A stretch of 64,000 nt of DNA. Origin: Micromonospora fulviviridis (GTDB taxonomy: Bacteria > Actinomycetota > Actinomycetes > Mycobacteriales > Micromonosporaceae). The first letter of the stretch is position 1; each line of letters starts with the position of its first letter. The notes beneath the pieces were generated by a model. The model was not told where the DNA came from. It worked only from the letters and a program-made list of their open reading frames with translations, and made no database searches. This document shows positions 34,415 through 42,336 of this stretch, in pieces. Where the stretch lies: contig NZ_BMRA01000003.1 of assembly GCF_014648395.1 (NCBI RefSeq), positions 307,137-371,136 on the forward strand, in the 5' to 3' direction. A program made the translations under genes and the position numbers.

Positions 34415-35188
34415 GTGGCCGACATCCTCATCACCGGGGCCGGCAGTGGCCTCGGCCGGGGCGCGGCGCTCGGACTGGCCCGGGCCGGCCACCACGTCAT
34501 CGCCGGCGCCGAGATCTGGCCCCAGGTGCGCGACCTGCGCGCCGAGGCCGAACGCGCCGGCGTGACTCTCGACGCCATCAAGCTGGACGTGACGGACCCG
34601 GCCGACCGCGCCGCCGCCCGACGGCACCGGGCCGACATCCTGGTGCTCAACGCCGGCGTCCAGGAGGCCGGGGCGGTGGTGGAGATCCCGATGGACCGGG
34701 TGCGCCGGTCCTTCGAGGTGAACGTCTTCGGTCACCTGCACCTCGCGCAGAAGCTCGTGCCGCCCATGCTGGAGCGGGGCGCCGGCAAGGTCGTCTGGGT
34801 GTCCTCCGCGGTCGGCATCCGGACCCGGCCGTTCGTCGGCGTCTACGCCGCCACCAAGCACGCCATCGAGGCGCTGGCCTGGGCCATGAAGGGCGAACTC
34901 GAACCGCGCGGCGTCCGGGTCGCCGTCGTCAACCCCGGCCCCTACCGGACCGGGTACAACGACACCGGCGTCGAGGCGATGTTCCAGTGGTGGGACTCCT
35001 CGACCGCCCTGCTGGACCGGCCCGACTTCGCCGACTACCTGGAGCACCAGCGCGACCCGCGGGAGATGGTCGAGGAGCTGGTCCGGGTGATTCCGGCCGA
35101 CCGGCACCCGTTCCGGACGGCCTACCCCGAGGAGCTCCGCCGGCAGCTCAGGGAGTTCGAGTCGGAAGTGTGGGACGCGACGACGTGA
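34415..35188 (+). CDS. SDR-family oxidoreductase
   Basis: 257 residues, classical short-chain dehydrogenase. NAD(P) motif ITGAGSGLGRGAALG, NAG motif VLNAGVQEAG, Ser in WVSSAVGI and the catalytic YAATK. Substrate unknown. The GTG is 4 nt after the stop of rpmJ2, so the two may be co-transcribed. The 3' end overlaps the convergent glycosyltransferase by 41 nt. Confidence 0.9.
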   Translation: MADILITGAGSGLGRGAALGLARAGHHVIAGAEIWPQVRDLRAEAERAGVTLDAIKLDVTDPADRAAARRHRADILVLNAGVQEAGAVVEIPMDRVRRSFEVNVFGHLHLAQKLVPPMLERGAGKVVWVSSAVGIRTRPFVGVYAATKHAIEALAWAMKGELEPRGVRVAVVNPGPYRTGYNDTGVEAMFQWWDSSTALLDRPDFADYLEHQRDPREMVEELVRVIPADRHPFRTAYPEELRRQLREFESEVWDATT

Positions 35189-35912
35189 CCTTGCCCGGCG
35201 CGGCGTCGCCGGCGTGACGAGCGGGCGTGAGCAGCCGGGCGGCGGCGAACCGGACCAGCGGCCCGTAGATCCGCGCCGAGTCGGTCAGCGAGGAGAAGTG
35301 CGACGAGGCGTTGTCGGCCTGGTAGTGGGTGGCGATCGGGACCTGCTCGATCGGGCGTCCGGCCCGGGACGCGTGCAGCAGCACGTTCATCTCGTACTCG
35401 AACCGCTCGCCGGGCACGGCCCGGAGCCAGCCGAGCAGCCCGGCCGGGTACGCCCGCAGCCCGGTCTGGGTGTCCCGGACGCGACGGCCGGTGGCGAGGC
35501 GGAACGCGGCCCGGGTCATCGCGTTGCCGAACCGGCTCCGCAGCGGCACCTCGCCGTCGAACCGGCGGACGCCCAGCGTCAGTGCGCCGGTCTCGCGCAT
35601 CCGGTCCGCGACCCGGACGACGTCCGGGATCAGGTGCTGCCCGTCGGCGTCCACGCACACCACGTCGCGTCCCGGGTGGTGGACGGCGACGTACCGGAAG
35701 CCGGTCTTCAGCACGATCCCCTTGCCCCGGTTCATCCGGCGCCGCAGCACGGTGGCGCCCCGGTCGCGGGCCGCCGCGAGCACCCCGGCCGCGGTCGGGC
35801 CGCTGCCGTCGTCGACGATCAGCACGTGCGCCGCGGTCAGCGCGGCCGTGAGGTCGCCGACGAGCCGCGGCAGGCCGTCCCCGGGTCGGTACACCGGCAC
35901 CAGCACAATCAC
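35148..35912 (-). CDS. Glycosyltransferase family 2
   Basis: 254 residues, GT-A fold. IVLVPVYRPGDGLPRLV opens the domain, then LIVDDGSGPTAAGVLAAARDRGATVLRRRMNRGKGIVLKTGF and the metal motif VDADGQH (DxD). Dolichyl-phosphate-mannose-synthase-like members share this pattern, but a C-terminal membrane part is missing. Acceptor unknown. GGGAGGTTCC precedes the GTG. Confidence 0.9.
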   Translation of the reverse strand: MIVLVPVYRPGDGLPRLVGDLTAALTAAHVLIVDDGSGPTAAGVLAAARDRGATVLRRRMNRGKGIVLKTGFRYVAVHHPGRDVVCVDADGQHLIPDVVRVADRMRETGALTLGVRRFDGEVPLRSRFGNAMTRAAFRLATGRRVRDTQTGLRAYPAGLLGWLRAVPGERFEYEMNVLLHASRAGRPIEQVPIATHYQADNASSHFSSLTDSARIYGPLVRFAAARLLTPARHAGDAAPGKVTSSRPTLPTRTP

Positions 35913-36033
35913 GGAACCTCCCGGGGTGACCCGTCGCCCGCCGGCCCGCTCACCGGGGCCGATCGACGTCCGTCCTTACCCGTGCCACCGGCCGGCGAAT
36001 CCACCTCGCCCAGCGGCGGCGGATCCACCGTGG

Positions 36034-36669
36034 TCAGCGGCGGAACAGCCCGGTGACGCGTTCCGCCGAACGGGCCAGGTCGCGTTCCCGGCGCAGCAGC
36101 GCCTCCGGGGTACGTAGGCCGAGGTAGCACAGGCGGCTGGCCGCCCGGGCGGCCCGCTCGCGCCGGGCGGGCACCGGGTCGGGGCCGGTCACCGGCACGT
36201 CCAGCAGCGCGGCGCCGGTGAGCCCGAGCACCTTGCCGGCGAGGAACCGGATCCGGGGGAGGTGCCACGGGTGGGAGACCAGCCCGAGCGGCCGGGCCGG
36301 GGTGTGGACCTGCCCGGCGAGCAGTCCGTCCTGGACGGTGTGCGCCAGGTTCTGCAGGGTGGTGCGGGACCGGGTCTCCGCGTGCAGCCGGGCGTACCCG
36401 TCGAGGCCGGCGGCGCGGGCCAGGGCCAGCATCAGCTCGCCCTCCCGGCACCCGGCCGGCGGGCCGGGCGCCCCGGCGGGACCGTGCGGCCAGCCGCCGG
36501 TGAACACCACCCGCGCCCCGGCGTCCCGCCGGAACTCGGTCACGTGCGCGCGGACGTAGCCGATGGCGGCCCGGGCCCGGGCGGCGCTCTCCGCGGTGAG
36601 CCGGTAGCCGTCGTCGCCCGCGACCACCCCGCGGCCGAACACCAGCAGCACGGTGGCGGTCGGCGTCAT
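36034..36669 (-). CDS. YdcF/DUF218-family protein
   Basis: 211 residues. The DUF218 core is seen in TVLLVFGRGVVAGDDGYRLTAESAARARAAIGYV, RVVFTGGWPHG and the AETRSRTTLQNLAHTVQDGLL helix, then LVSHPWHLPRIRFLAGKVL. Family members (SanA, YdcF, ElyC) are linked to envelope functions. Only a very short hydrophobic start is present, so it is probably cytosolic. ATG 36669 chosen from TACCGT (36677-36682), 7 nt upstream; the GTG at 36678 would overlap the promoter. Confidence 0.82.
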   Translation of the reverse strand: MTPTATVLLVFGRGVVAGDDGYRLTAESAARARAAIGYVRAHVTEFRRDAGARVVFTGGWPHGPAGAPGPPAGCREGELMLALARAAGLDGYARLHAETRSRTTLQNLAHTVQDGLLAGQVHTPARPLGLVSHPWHLPRIRFLAGKVLGLTGAALLDVPVTGPDPVPARRERAARAASRLCYLGLRTPEALLRRERDLARSAERVTGLFRR

Positions 36670-36696
36670 CCGACCCACGGTACGCGGGCTCTCGGA

Positions 36697-36972
36697 TCAG
36701 TCCTCGTCCGCGCGGGGCGGCCAGGGCGGCTCGCCCACGCCGGTGATGCGTACCCCGCCCCACGGGTCGGCCTCGGCGAGCCGGCCCCGGACGGTCCGTT
36801 CGCCGACCCGGACCTCGACGTCGCGCCGGCCGGAGCGGAGCAGGCGCAGCATCCGGGGCTCCGGCTCGATCCGCCCCGCCCAGTGGTAGCGCCCGTCGAC
36901 CGGCTCCCAGCGGCCGCTGGCGTGCAGCCGGACGGCGGTGCCGGCGATCTCCGCCGGGCCCTGCCAGCTCAC
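36697..36972 (-). CDS. DUF4873-like protein
   Basis: 91 residues. SWQGPAEIAGTAVRLHASGRWEPVDGRYHWAGRIEP followed by RRDVEVRVGERTVRGRLAEADPWGGVRITG resembles DUF4873, a beta domain that is often fused to or encoded near flavin monooxygenases and diiron oxygenases. No cofactor site is visible. The GTG overlaps the TetR stop (GTGA at 36969-36972), so both are translated from one mRNA. Confidence 0.75.
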   Translation of the reverse strand: MSWQGPAEIAGTAVRLHASGRWEPVDGRYHWAGRIEPEPRMLRLLRSGRRDVEVRVGERTVRGRLAEADPWGGVRITGVGEPPWPPRADED

Positions 36973-37685
36973 CGCTCGATCCGCTCGTGCGCGCGGGTCA
37001 GTTCGCGGGGCAGGTCGGCGCTGCGCCGGACGCCCTCGATGCCGCTCCAGAGCAGGGTGGTCAGGTAGTCGGTGAGCGCGGCCCGGCGGATCGGCTGGCC
37101 GTGGGTGGCCCACCAGTCGCCGACCGCCTGCACGAACCCGACGAGGCCGTACGCCCACGGTTCGGCGGGACCGGCGTCGAGCCCGAGCGCGCGCAGCCGG
37201 TCGCCGATCACCCGGGCCAGGCCGGCGGCCACCTGCCGGCTGGTGCCGGCCACCACCTGCTGGATGCCGGGGTGCCCGGCCTCGTGCAGCAGGAACCGGT
37301 AGAGCGTCGGCTCCGATTCGATGACGCTCAGGTAGGCGTCGATGGTCGCCTCGACCAGCGCGCGTTCCTCGCGGACCCGCTCGACGGCGGGGGCGACGGC
37401 GTCGACCACCCTTGCCGCCACCACCTCGCTGACGGCCAGCCAGAGCTGCGCCTTGTCGGCGAAGTAGCGGTAGAGCACCGGCTTGCTGACCCCGGCCGCG
37501 GCGGCCACCTGGTCCATGTCGACGGTCGGCCCGTGCCGCAGCAGCGCCTGCACGGCGGCCCCGATCAGCTCCTGCCGCCGCTGCTCGCGGTGGTCGGCCC
37601 AGCGGTCCCGCCGGCCGGTGGGCCGGGCCTCGGGCGGCTCCGGCGGGGCGTCCGGGGCATTGACATCCGTGGAGGTGCGTCGCAT
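36969..37685 (-). CDS. TetR-family regulator
   Basis: 238 residues. HTH at about 30-75: LIGAAVQALLRHGPTVDMDQVAAAAGVSKPVLYRYFADKAQLWLAVSEVVAARV. The C-terminal ligand pocket is divergent. Translationally coupled to the DUF4873 gene, and divergent from the broken diiron oxygenase, with a GTAACAGTTAC palindrome between. It probably represses both directions. Confidence 0.92.
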   Translation of the reverse strand: MRRTSTDVNAPDAPPEPPEARPTGRRDRWADHREQRRQELIGAAVQALLRHGPTVDMDQVAAAAGVSKPVLYRYFADKAQLWLAVSEVVAARVVDAVAPAVERVREERALVEATIDAYLSVIESEPTLYRFLLHEAGHPGIQQVVAGTSRQVAAGLARVIGDRLRALGLDAGPAEPWAYGLVGFVQAVGDWWATHGQPIRRAALTDYLTTLLWSGIEGVRRSADLPRELTRAHERIER

Positions 37686-37695
37686 GCTACCACTC

Positions 37696-37717
37696 GTAAC
37701 AGTTACTTGAAGTTACG
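37696..37717. promoter_or_regulatory. TetR operator candidate
   Basis: GTAACAGTTAC (37696-37706) is an 11-bp perfect palindrome around a single central base. AGTTAC recurs 10 nt later (37711-37716). Both lie in the 49-nt divergent region. Confidence 0.6.
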
Positions 37718-37734
37718 TCAACTGTGGAGGGGCC

Positions 37735-38637
37735 ATGGAGGGGACGCCGGCCGGATTCCCGCGCGAGGCGGTGGCCACCCGCCTGCTCGCCGCCTCGGTC
37801 CGCACGAGCTACGACCCCGTCGTCGACATCGACTGGTCGGCGCCGCACGTCCCCGGGGCGTACTGGATGCCGCCGGAGCGCAGCAGCCTCTACGGAACCG
37901 CGCTGTGGGAGGGGCTGAGCGAGGAGCGGCGGATCGAGCTGACCAAGCACGAGGTGGCCAGCGCGGCGAGCGCCGGGCTGTGGTTCGAGACGATCCTCAT
38001 GCAGATGCTCATCCGGCACTACTACGACGCCGACCCCACCAGCCGGCACGCCCAGTACGCGCTCACCGAGGTCGCCGACGAGTGCCGGCACTCCATCATG
38101 TTCGGTCGGCTCATCGAGGCCATGGGCTGCCCGGTCTACCGGGCCGACCCGTTCGACCACCTGCTCGGGCGCTGACTCAAGGCCACCGCCACCGGCCCGC
38201 GGATGTACGCGGCCATCCTCATCGCCGAGGAGATCCTCGACGCGTTCCAGCGGGAGGCCATGGCCGACGAGTCGATCCAGCCGCTGATCCGGATGGTGTC
38301 CCGGATCCACGTGGTCGAGGAGGCCCGGCACGTGCGCTTCGCCCGGGACGAACTGGCCCGTCAGGTCGAGGCCGCCGGCCCGGTCGGGCTGGCCTACGCG
38401 CGTCTGGTGATCGGGCGGGCCGCGTACTCGATCACCCGCCGCCTGGTCAACCCGCGGGCGTACGCGGCGGTCGGCATCCCGCCGGCGGCCGGGGTGGCCG
38501 CGGCCCGGGCCAACCCGCACTGGCGGGCCACCCTGCGCTGGTCCGCCCAGCGCATCGCCGAGCACCTGACCGAGCTGGGGCTGGTCGCCGGGCCGGGCCG
38601 GCTGCTCTGGCGCCGCGCCGGCCTCATCGAAGACTGA
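37735..38637 (+). pseudogene. AurF-type diiron oxygenase interrupted by an in-frame TGA
   Basis: One frame codes for about 300 residues of a p-aminobenzoate N-oxygenase-like (AurF) ferritin-fold protein, broken by TGA at 38173-38175. The first half (146 aa, 37735-38175) ends LLGR. The second continues in the same frame as LKATATGPRMYAAILIAEEI (first Met at 38203). Diiron ligands are split: EVADECRHSIMFGR before the stop and EEILDAFQ plus VVEEARHVRF after it, so neither piece can build the site alone. A Trp TGG to TGA change is the simplest cause; sequencing error, readthrough (TGA-C context) or internal start are alternatives. GGAGG precedes the ATG. Confidence 0.85.
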
Positions 38638-38641
38638 CCGA

Positions 38642-38668
38642 CGGCGGCCCGCCCGGGGAGGGCCGCCG
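38642..38668. terminator. Hairpin terminator between convergent genes
   Basis: CGGCGGCCC (38642-38650) pairs with GGGCCGCCG (38660-38668), 9-nt loop; it serves the oxygenase and the GH5 gene. Confidence 0.65.
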
Positions 38669-38681
38669 CCGGTCGCGCCGG

Positions 38682-40139
38682 TCAGGACGTGGGGAAGTTG
38701 TCCGGGGTGCGGATGCGGTTGCGCATGAAGTTCCCGGAGTCGGTGAGCACCGAGGTGCCCGCGTAGGTGCCGCCCGCGCAGGTGCCCGGCCGGAACGCCG
38801 CGCTGCCCTCGCTCGCGTCGGAGTACGTCCAGTTCGCGTAGCTGATCTTCAGCCGGTCCAGCAGGTCGAGCCAGGCCGTGCTGCTGGCCGTGTCGACCGC
38901 GCCGTCACCGGTGTAGGTCACCGTGCCGAACTCGGTGACGAACAGCGGCAGCCGGGAGGCGGCCCGCTGCACCTCGTTGCGGTAGTTGTCCTTGTGGGAA
39001 GCGGCGTAGAAGTGGAACGTGTACATGATGTTGTCGGCCCGGACGGGGTTGTTGACGATCTCGTCGGAGTTGCCGCCCTCCGACACGCCCAGCGACGACC
39101 AGCCCCGGGTTCCGACGATGACCACGGCGTCCGGATCGTTGGCCCGGATCACCGGGATGACCTGCTCGGCGTAGTTCCTGATGGTCGACCAGCTCACGCC
39201 GTTCGGCTCGTTGGTGATCTCGTAGATGACGTTGTTCTTCGCGGCGTTGCGGGCCGAGACCGCGGCGAAGAAGGTCTTGGCCCGGTCCAGGTTGTACATC
39301 GGGTCGCCCGGGGTCAGCGTGTGGAAGTCGATCAGCGCGTACAGGCCGCGCGCCTCGGCCTTGTCCACCAGGCTGTTGACCTGGTTGGTGAAGCCGGTCG
39401 GGTTGGTCTCGTAGCCCTGCTCCTGCACGTACATCGAGATGCGGAACAGGTCGGCCTGCCAGTCCTTGGCCAGCGCGTCGAGCGAGGCGTCGTTGTAGCA
39501 GTTGGCGAACCACTGCAACCCGTGGGAACTCATGCCCCGCAGCTGGATCGGCCGGCCGTACCGGTTGCAGAGGTTGACCCCGCAGACCCGCAGCTGGCCG
39601 TTGATCGCCACGGGGGTGGTGCCGGTGGGCGGCGGGGTGGTCGGGGGCGGGGTGGTGGGTGGGGGAGTGGTGGTCGGCGGCGGCGTGGTCGGCGTGGTCC
39701 CGCCGGTGCAGGCCGTGCCGTTGAGGGTGAACGCCGTCGGGGCCGGGTTGGCCCCGGTCCACGAGCCGTTGAAGCCGACGGTGGTGCTCGCCCCGGTGCC
39801 GAGGGAGCCGTTGTAGCTCATGCTCCGCGCGGTGACCGCGCTGCCGCTCTGCTGCCAGGTCGCCGACCAGCCCTGGACGACCCGCTGCCCGGCGTCGGGG
39901 AAGCTGAAGCCCAGGGTCCAGTCGTTCACCGGGTCGCCGAGGTTCTTCACGGTCACCGTGGCGGTGAATCCGCCCTGCCAGGAGTTGGTGGTGTAGGTGA
40001 CGGCGCAGCCGGTCGCCGCCATCGCGTTCGTCGACGGCAGCACGGCCGTCGCGGCCAGGGCGAGCGCACCGACGGCGCCGCCTACGAGGAGGTGCCGCCG
40101 GGACGGGCGGGGGATCGAGAACATGCGGGATCGTCCCAT
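38682..40139 (-). CDS. Secreted GH5 endoglucanase with N-terminal CBM2
   Basis: 485 residues from ATG 40139 (ATG 40124 is also possible). The signal peptide ([20 protein letters not shown]) has an Arg-rich start that could be Tat-like ([12 protein letters not shown]). CBM2 (about 40-140; [19 protein letters not shown] to NGTACTGG) is followed by a Thr/Pro linker (about 145-170) and a GH5 cellulase domain: [11 protein letters not shown], acid/base Glu in YEITNEPNG, nucleophile Glu in [12 protein letters not shown]. Cellulase acting outside the cell. A CebR-type box lies 65-78 nt upstream of the start, so induction by cello-oligosaccharides is expected. Confidence 0.94.
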   Translation of the reverse strand: MGRSRMFSIPRPSRRHLLVGGAVGALALAATAVLPSTNAMAATGCAVTYTTNSWQGGFTATVTVKNLGDPVNDWTLGFSFPDAGQRVVQGWSATWQQSGSAVTARSMSYNGSLGTGASTTVGFNGSWTGANPAPTAFTLNGTACTGGTTPTTPPPTTTPPPTTPPPTTPPPTGTTPVAINGQLRVCGVNLCNRYGRPIQLRGMSSHGLQWFANCYNDASLDALAKDWQADLFRISMYVQEQGYETNPTGFTNQVNSLVDKAEARGLYALIDFHTLTPGDPMYNLDRAKTFFAAVSARNAAKNNVIYEITNEPNGVSWSTIRNYAEQVIPVIRANDPDAVVIVGTRGWSSLGVSEGGNSDEIVNNPVRADNIMYTFHFYAASHKDNYRNEVQRAASRLPLFVTEFGTVTYTGDGAVDTASSTAWLDLLDRLKISYANWTYSDASEGSAAFRPGTCAGGTYAGTSVLTDSGNFMRNRIRTPDNFPTS

Positions 40140-40203
40140 CTGGTGGGTGGTGGTTGGACGGTGCCCGTCGTGAACTCGCCCGGAAAGTCCGACGCGGCAG
40201 CCT

Positions 40204-40217
40204 CGGGAGCGCTCCCA
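40204..40217 (-). promoter_or_regulatory. CebR-type operator upstream of the endoglucanase
   Basis: On the coding strand TGGGAGCGCTCCCG, one base from the 14-bp Streptomyces CebR consensus TGGGAGCGCTCCCA; the core GGGAGCGCTCCC is a perfect 12-bp palindrome. CebR is a LacI-family repressor released by cello-oligosaccharides. Confidence 0.85.
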
Positions 40218-40255
40218 CGCCGAGGGTAGAGGCGGACGCCGATCCGTGCAACCGG

Positions 40256-40546
40256 TCAGCGGCCGCGGCGCCGCCCGGAGCGCAGCCGGAGTGCGTTGCA
40301 CACGTCGAACACGCCGGACACGTCCCAGGCCAGCTCGCCGGCCGCCCGGCGGGTCTCCGGGTCGGCCACCAGCCCGGACAGGATCACCACCCGGTTCTGG
40401 ACCGTGACGGTGATCTGCTGCCGCCGGGTGGTCCAGTCGACGCTCAACCGCTGCGCCACCAGGGCGGCCAGCCGCACGTCCGCACCGTCGGGCGCCGGCC
40501 CGTCCCCGGTGAACGGGAAGTCGGGGTACGGCCAGGGCATCACCAT
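40256..40546 (-). CDS. BON-domain protein
   Basis: 96 residues. The BON domain (about 25-90) reads [64 protein letters not shown], with the GxVxxxxxxxxAxxxAxxVxGVxxVxNxL pattern. BON domains bind membranes or lipids and are linked to stress. No signal peptide is present. AAGGAGCC precedes ATG 40546. Forms a minus-strand group with the STAS and GlsB-like genes. Confidence 0.85.
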   Translation of the reverse strand: MVMPWPYPDFPFTGDGPAPDGADVRLAALVAQRLSVDWTTRRQQITVTVQNRVVILSGLVADPETRRAAGELAWDVSGVFDVCNALRLRSGRRRGR

Positions 40547-40590
40547 CTGTCGGGCTCCTTCTGCTCGTTCACGATTCTCCGTCGGGCGGC

Positions 40591-41139
40591 TCAGGCCGGA
40601 CGCGGTCGCGTCGCCCCGCCCGATCCGCTCAGCGCCCGGGTGCGGCTGTCGAAGACCGGGAAGACCCCGTCCAGCCGCATGGTGTGCAGCACGGTGCGCA
40701 CGAACCGGGACGGCGCCACCAGGCAGAGCCGCCGGCCGTCCTGCCGGGTCTCCCGGTGGGCGCGGACCAGCAGCCCGAGCCCGGCCGAGTCGATCACCTC
40801 GACCTCGGTGAGGTCGACAAGCACCCGGTCGCCCACCGTGACGGCCTCGGCCAGTGCCCGGCGTACCGGATCGGCGTGGTCGACCTCGGTGACGGCCGGC
40901 TCCCCGCCGACGTCGTCCAGGTCGTCGACGCCGAGGCCCCCGTCGTCCACCGTGGTCCGGACACTGCACCGCGGGCAGTGGTGCGGCCCGGAGGCGAAGG
41001 GTGAGCCGACCCAGTCGTTCTCGAACACCAGCGTCCAGACCACCTCGGCGTCCGGCAGGGTGCAGCCGGTGCCGGTGACGCTGTCACCGCAGCCGTCGCA
41101 GATGAGCATCATCAGGTGCTCCGCCGGTACGACCGTCAC
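40591..41139 (-). CDS. STAS-domain protein with N-terminal zinc ribbon
   Basis: 182 residues. Residues about 12-65 carry a zinc-ribbon pattern (ICDGCGDSV ... HCPRCSV). Residues about 85-170 form a STAS domain like those of anti-sigma-factor antagonists: GDRVLVDLTEVEVIDSAGLGLLVRAHRETRQDGRRLCLVAPSRFVRTVL, with the conserved D-S-A-G phosphoacceptor Ser. An N-terminal extension of this sort is unusual. GTG 41139 overlaps the previous stop (GTGA); GGAGGG is just upstream. A link to the SigB-type sigma factor at 46190 is possible. Confidence 0.83.
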   Translation of the reverse strand: MTVVPAEHLMMLICDGCGDSVTGTGCTLPDAEVVWTLVFENDWVGSPFASGPHHCPRCSVRTTVDDGGLGVDDLDDVGGEPAVTEVDHADPVRRALAEAVTVGDRVLVDLTEVEVIDSAGLGLLVRAHRETRQDGRRLCLVAPSRFVRTVLHTMRLDGVFPVFDSRTRALSGSGGATRPRPA

Positions 41140-41450
41140 GATCCCTCCCTCCGCCGCGCGCCCGGTCGGGGCGGCGGTTCCCTCCCGGCCGGCGGGCGCC
41201 CGGCGGCCAGCACGGCGAGCACGACCGCGACGGCGGCGAACCCCGACTGCACGACCAGTGGCCACACCGCCGGCCGGGCGGGACCGGTGTCCACGAGGCC
41301 CACGACGATCGCGCCGAGCAGCGCGGCGGCGACCCCGAGCGCGAGGGTCAGCCAGACCGGCGCGGCCGTACGCCCCGGCACGACCAGGCGACCCACGGCG
41401 CCGACGGCGAGCCCCACCACGAGGGCTCCGAGCAGGGTGCCGGCGTTCAC
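41136..41450 (-). CDS. GlsB/YeaQ-like small membrane protein
   Basis: 104 residues with about three membrane helices; the first segment NAGTLLGALVVGLAVGAVGRLVVPGR matches the start of transglycosylase-associated/GlsB-YeaQ-YmgE proteins, stress-linked membrane proteins of unknown mechanism. The C-terminus is Pro/Arg-rich. GGGAGGGG lies before the GTG; the stop overlaps the STAS start by 4 nt. Confidence 0.72.
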   Translation of the reverse strand: MNAGTLLGALVVGLAVGAVGRLVVPGRTAAPVWLTLALGVAAALLGAIVVGLVDTGPARPAVWPLVVQSGFAAVAVVLAVLAAGRPPAGREPPPRPGARRREGS

Positions 41451-41661
41451 GACCCCTCCCCGAGGAGCGGCACGGCGCCTTCCGGTGGGGCTGGCGGCGG
41501 CAACGTCATCTGGTCGTCTTTCTCGACGGGTCTCCGGTTCGGCTCCCACTCTGTGCAGGGATCTTGGAGGTCGCCGCGCGGTTCCATGACAGTTGTGTGA
41601 CAAACGGCGGGAACGGCTGACACGGTTGGGCTACCCGTGGGCGGCCCGTCATGATGCGGAT

Positions 41662-42336
41662 ATGACGGCCGTACTGGTGATCGAGGACGACGACCGCATC
41701 CGGCTGGCCCTGCTTCTCGCGCTGGAGGAGGAGGGCTATTCCGCGTACGGGGCGGCGACCGCGGAGGAGGGTCTGCGCCGGCAGCGGGAGAGCCCCGCCG
41801 ACAACGTGCTGGTCGACCTGATGCTGCCCGGCCTCGACGGGTTCGAGTGCATCCGCCAGTTGCGCCGCGACGACGACGTCCCGATCGTGGTGGTCAGCGC
41901 CCGCGACGACACCCACGACATCGTCGCCGCGCTGGAGGCCGGGGCCGACGACTACGTGGTCAAGCCCGTGGCGATCAAGGAGCTCTCCGCCCGGCTGCGG
42001 GCCCTGCGCCGGCGCGGCCGGGTCGTGGTGGACGCCGTCCCCGCCCAGGTCTTCGGGGACCTGGAGATCAGCGCCGAGGCCGGCGAGGTCCGTCGCGCCG
42101 GCCGGCCGGTCGCGGTGACCCGCACCGAGTTCCGGCTGCTCTGCGAACTGGCCGAGCACGCCGGCCGGGTGCTGTCCCGGCAGCAGTTGCTGCGCCGGGT
42201 CTGGGGGTACGAGACCGGCGACGAACGGCTGGTCGACGTGCACGTGGGCCGGCTGCGGCAGAAGATCGAGCCGGACCCGGCGAACCCACGGCACCTGGTC
42301 ACCCTCCGCGGCCTCGGTTACAAGCTCCAGCGATGA
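41662..42336 (+). CDS. OmpR-family response regulator
   Basis: 224 residues. Receiver domain 1-120 with EDDDR near the N-terminus, phospho-Asp52 in VDLMLPGLDG and Lys in DYVVKPV. The C-terminal winged helix (about 130-222) has FRLLCELAEHAGRVLSRQQLLRRVWGYETGDERLVDVHVGRLRQKIEPDP. ATG 41662 fits a CATGAT -10 (41650-41655), 6 nt upstream. Stop overlaps the kinase start (ATGA). Confidence 0.95.
   Translation: MTAVLVIEDDDRIRLALLLALEEEGYSAYGAATAEEGLRRQRESPADNVLVDLMLPGLDGFECIRQLRRDDDVPIVVVSARDDTHDIVAALEAGADDYVVKPVAIKELSARLRALRRRGRVVVDAVPAQVFGDLEISAEAGEVRRAGRPVAVTRTEFRLLCELAEHAGRVLSRQQLLRRVWGYETGDERLVDVHVGRLRQKIEPDPANPRHLVTLRGLGYKLQR

Noticed and set aside
39600..39710. GGTGG-rich repeats as a regulatory repeat
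   Set aside because: They encode the Thr/Pro linker of the GH5 protein on the minus strand.
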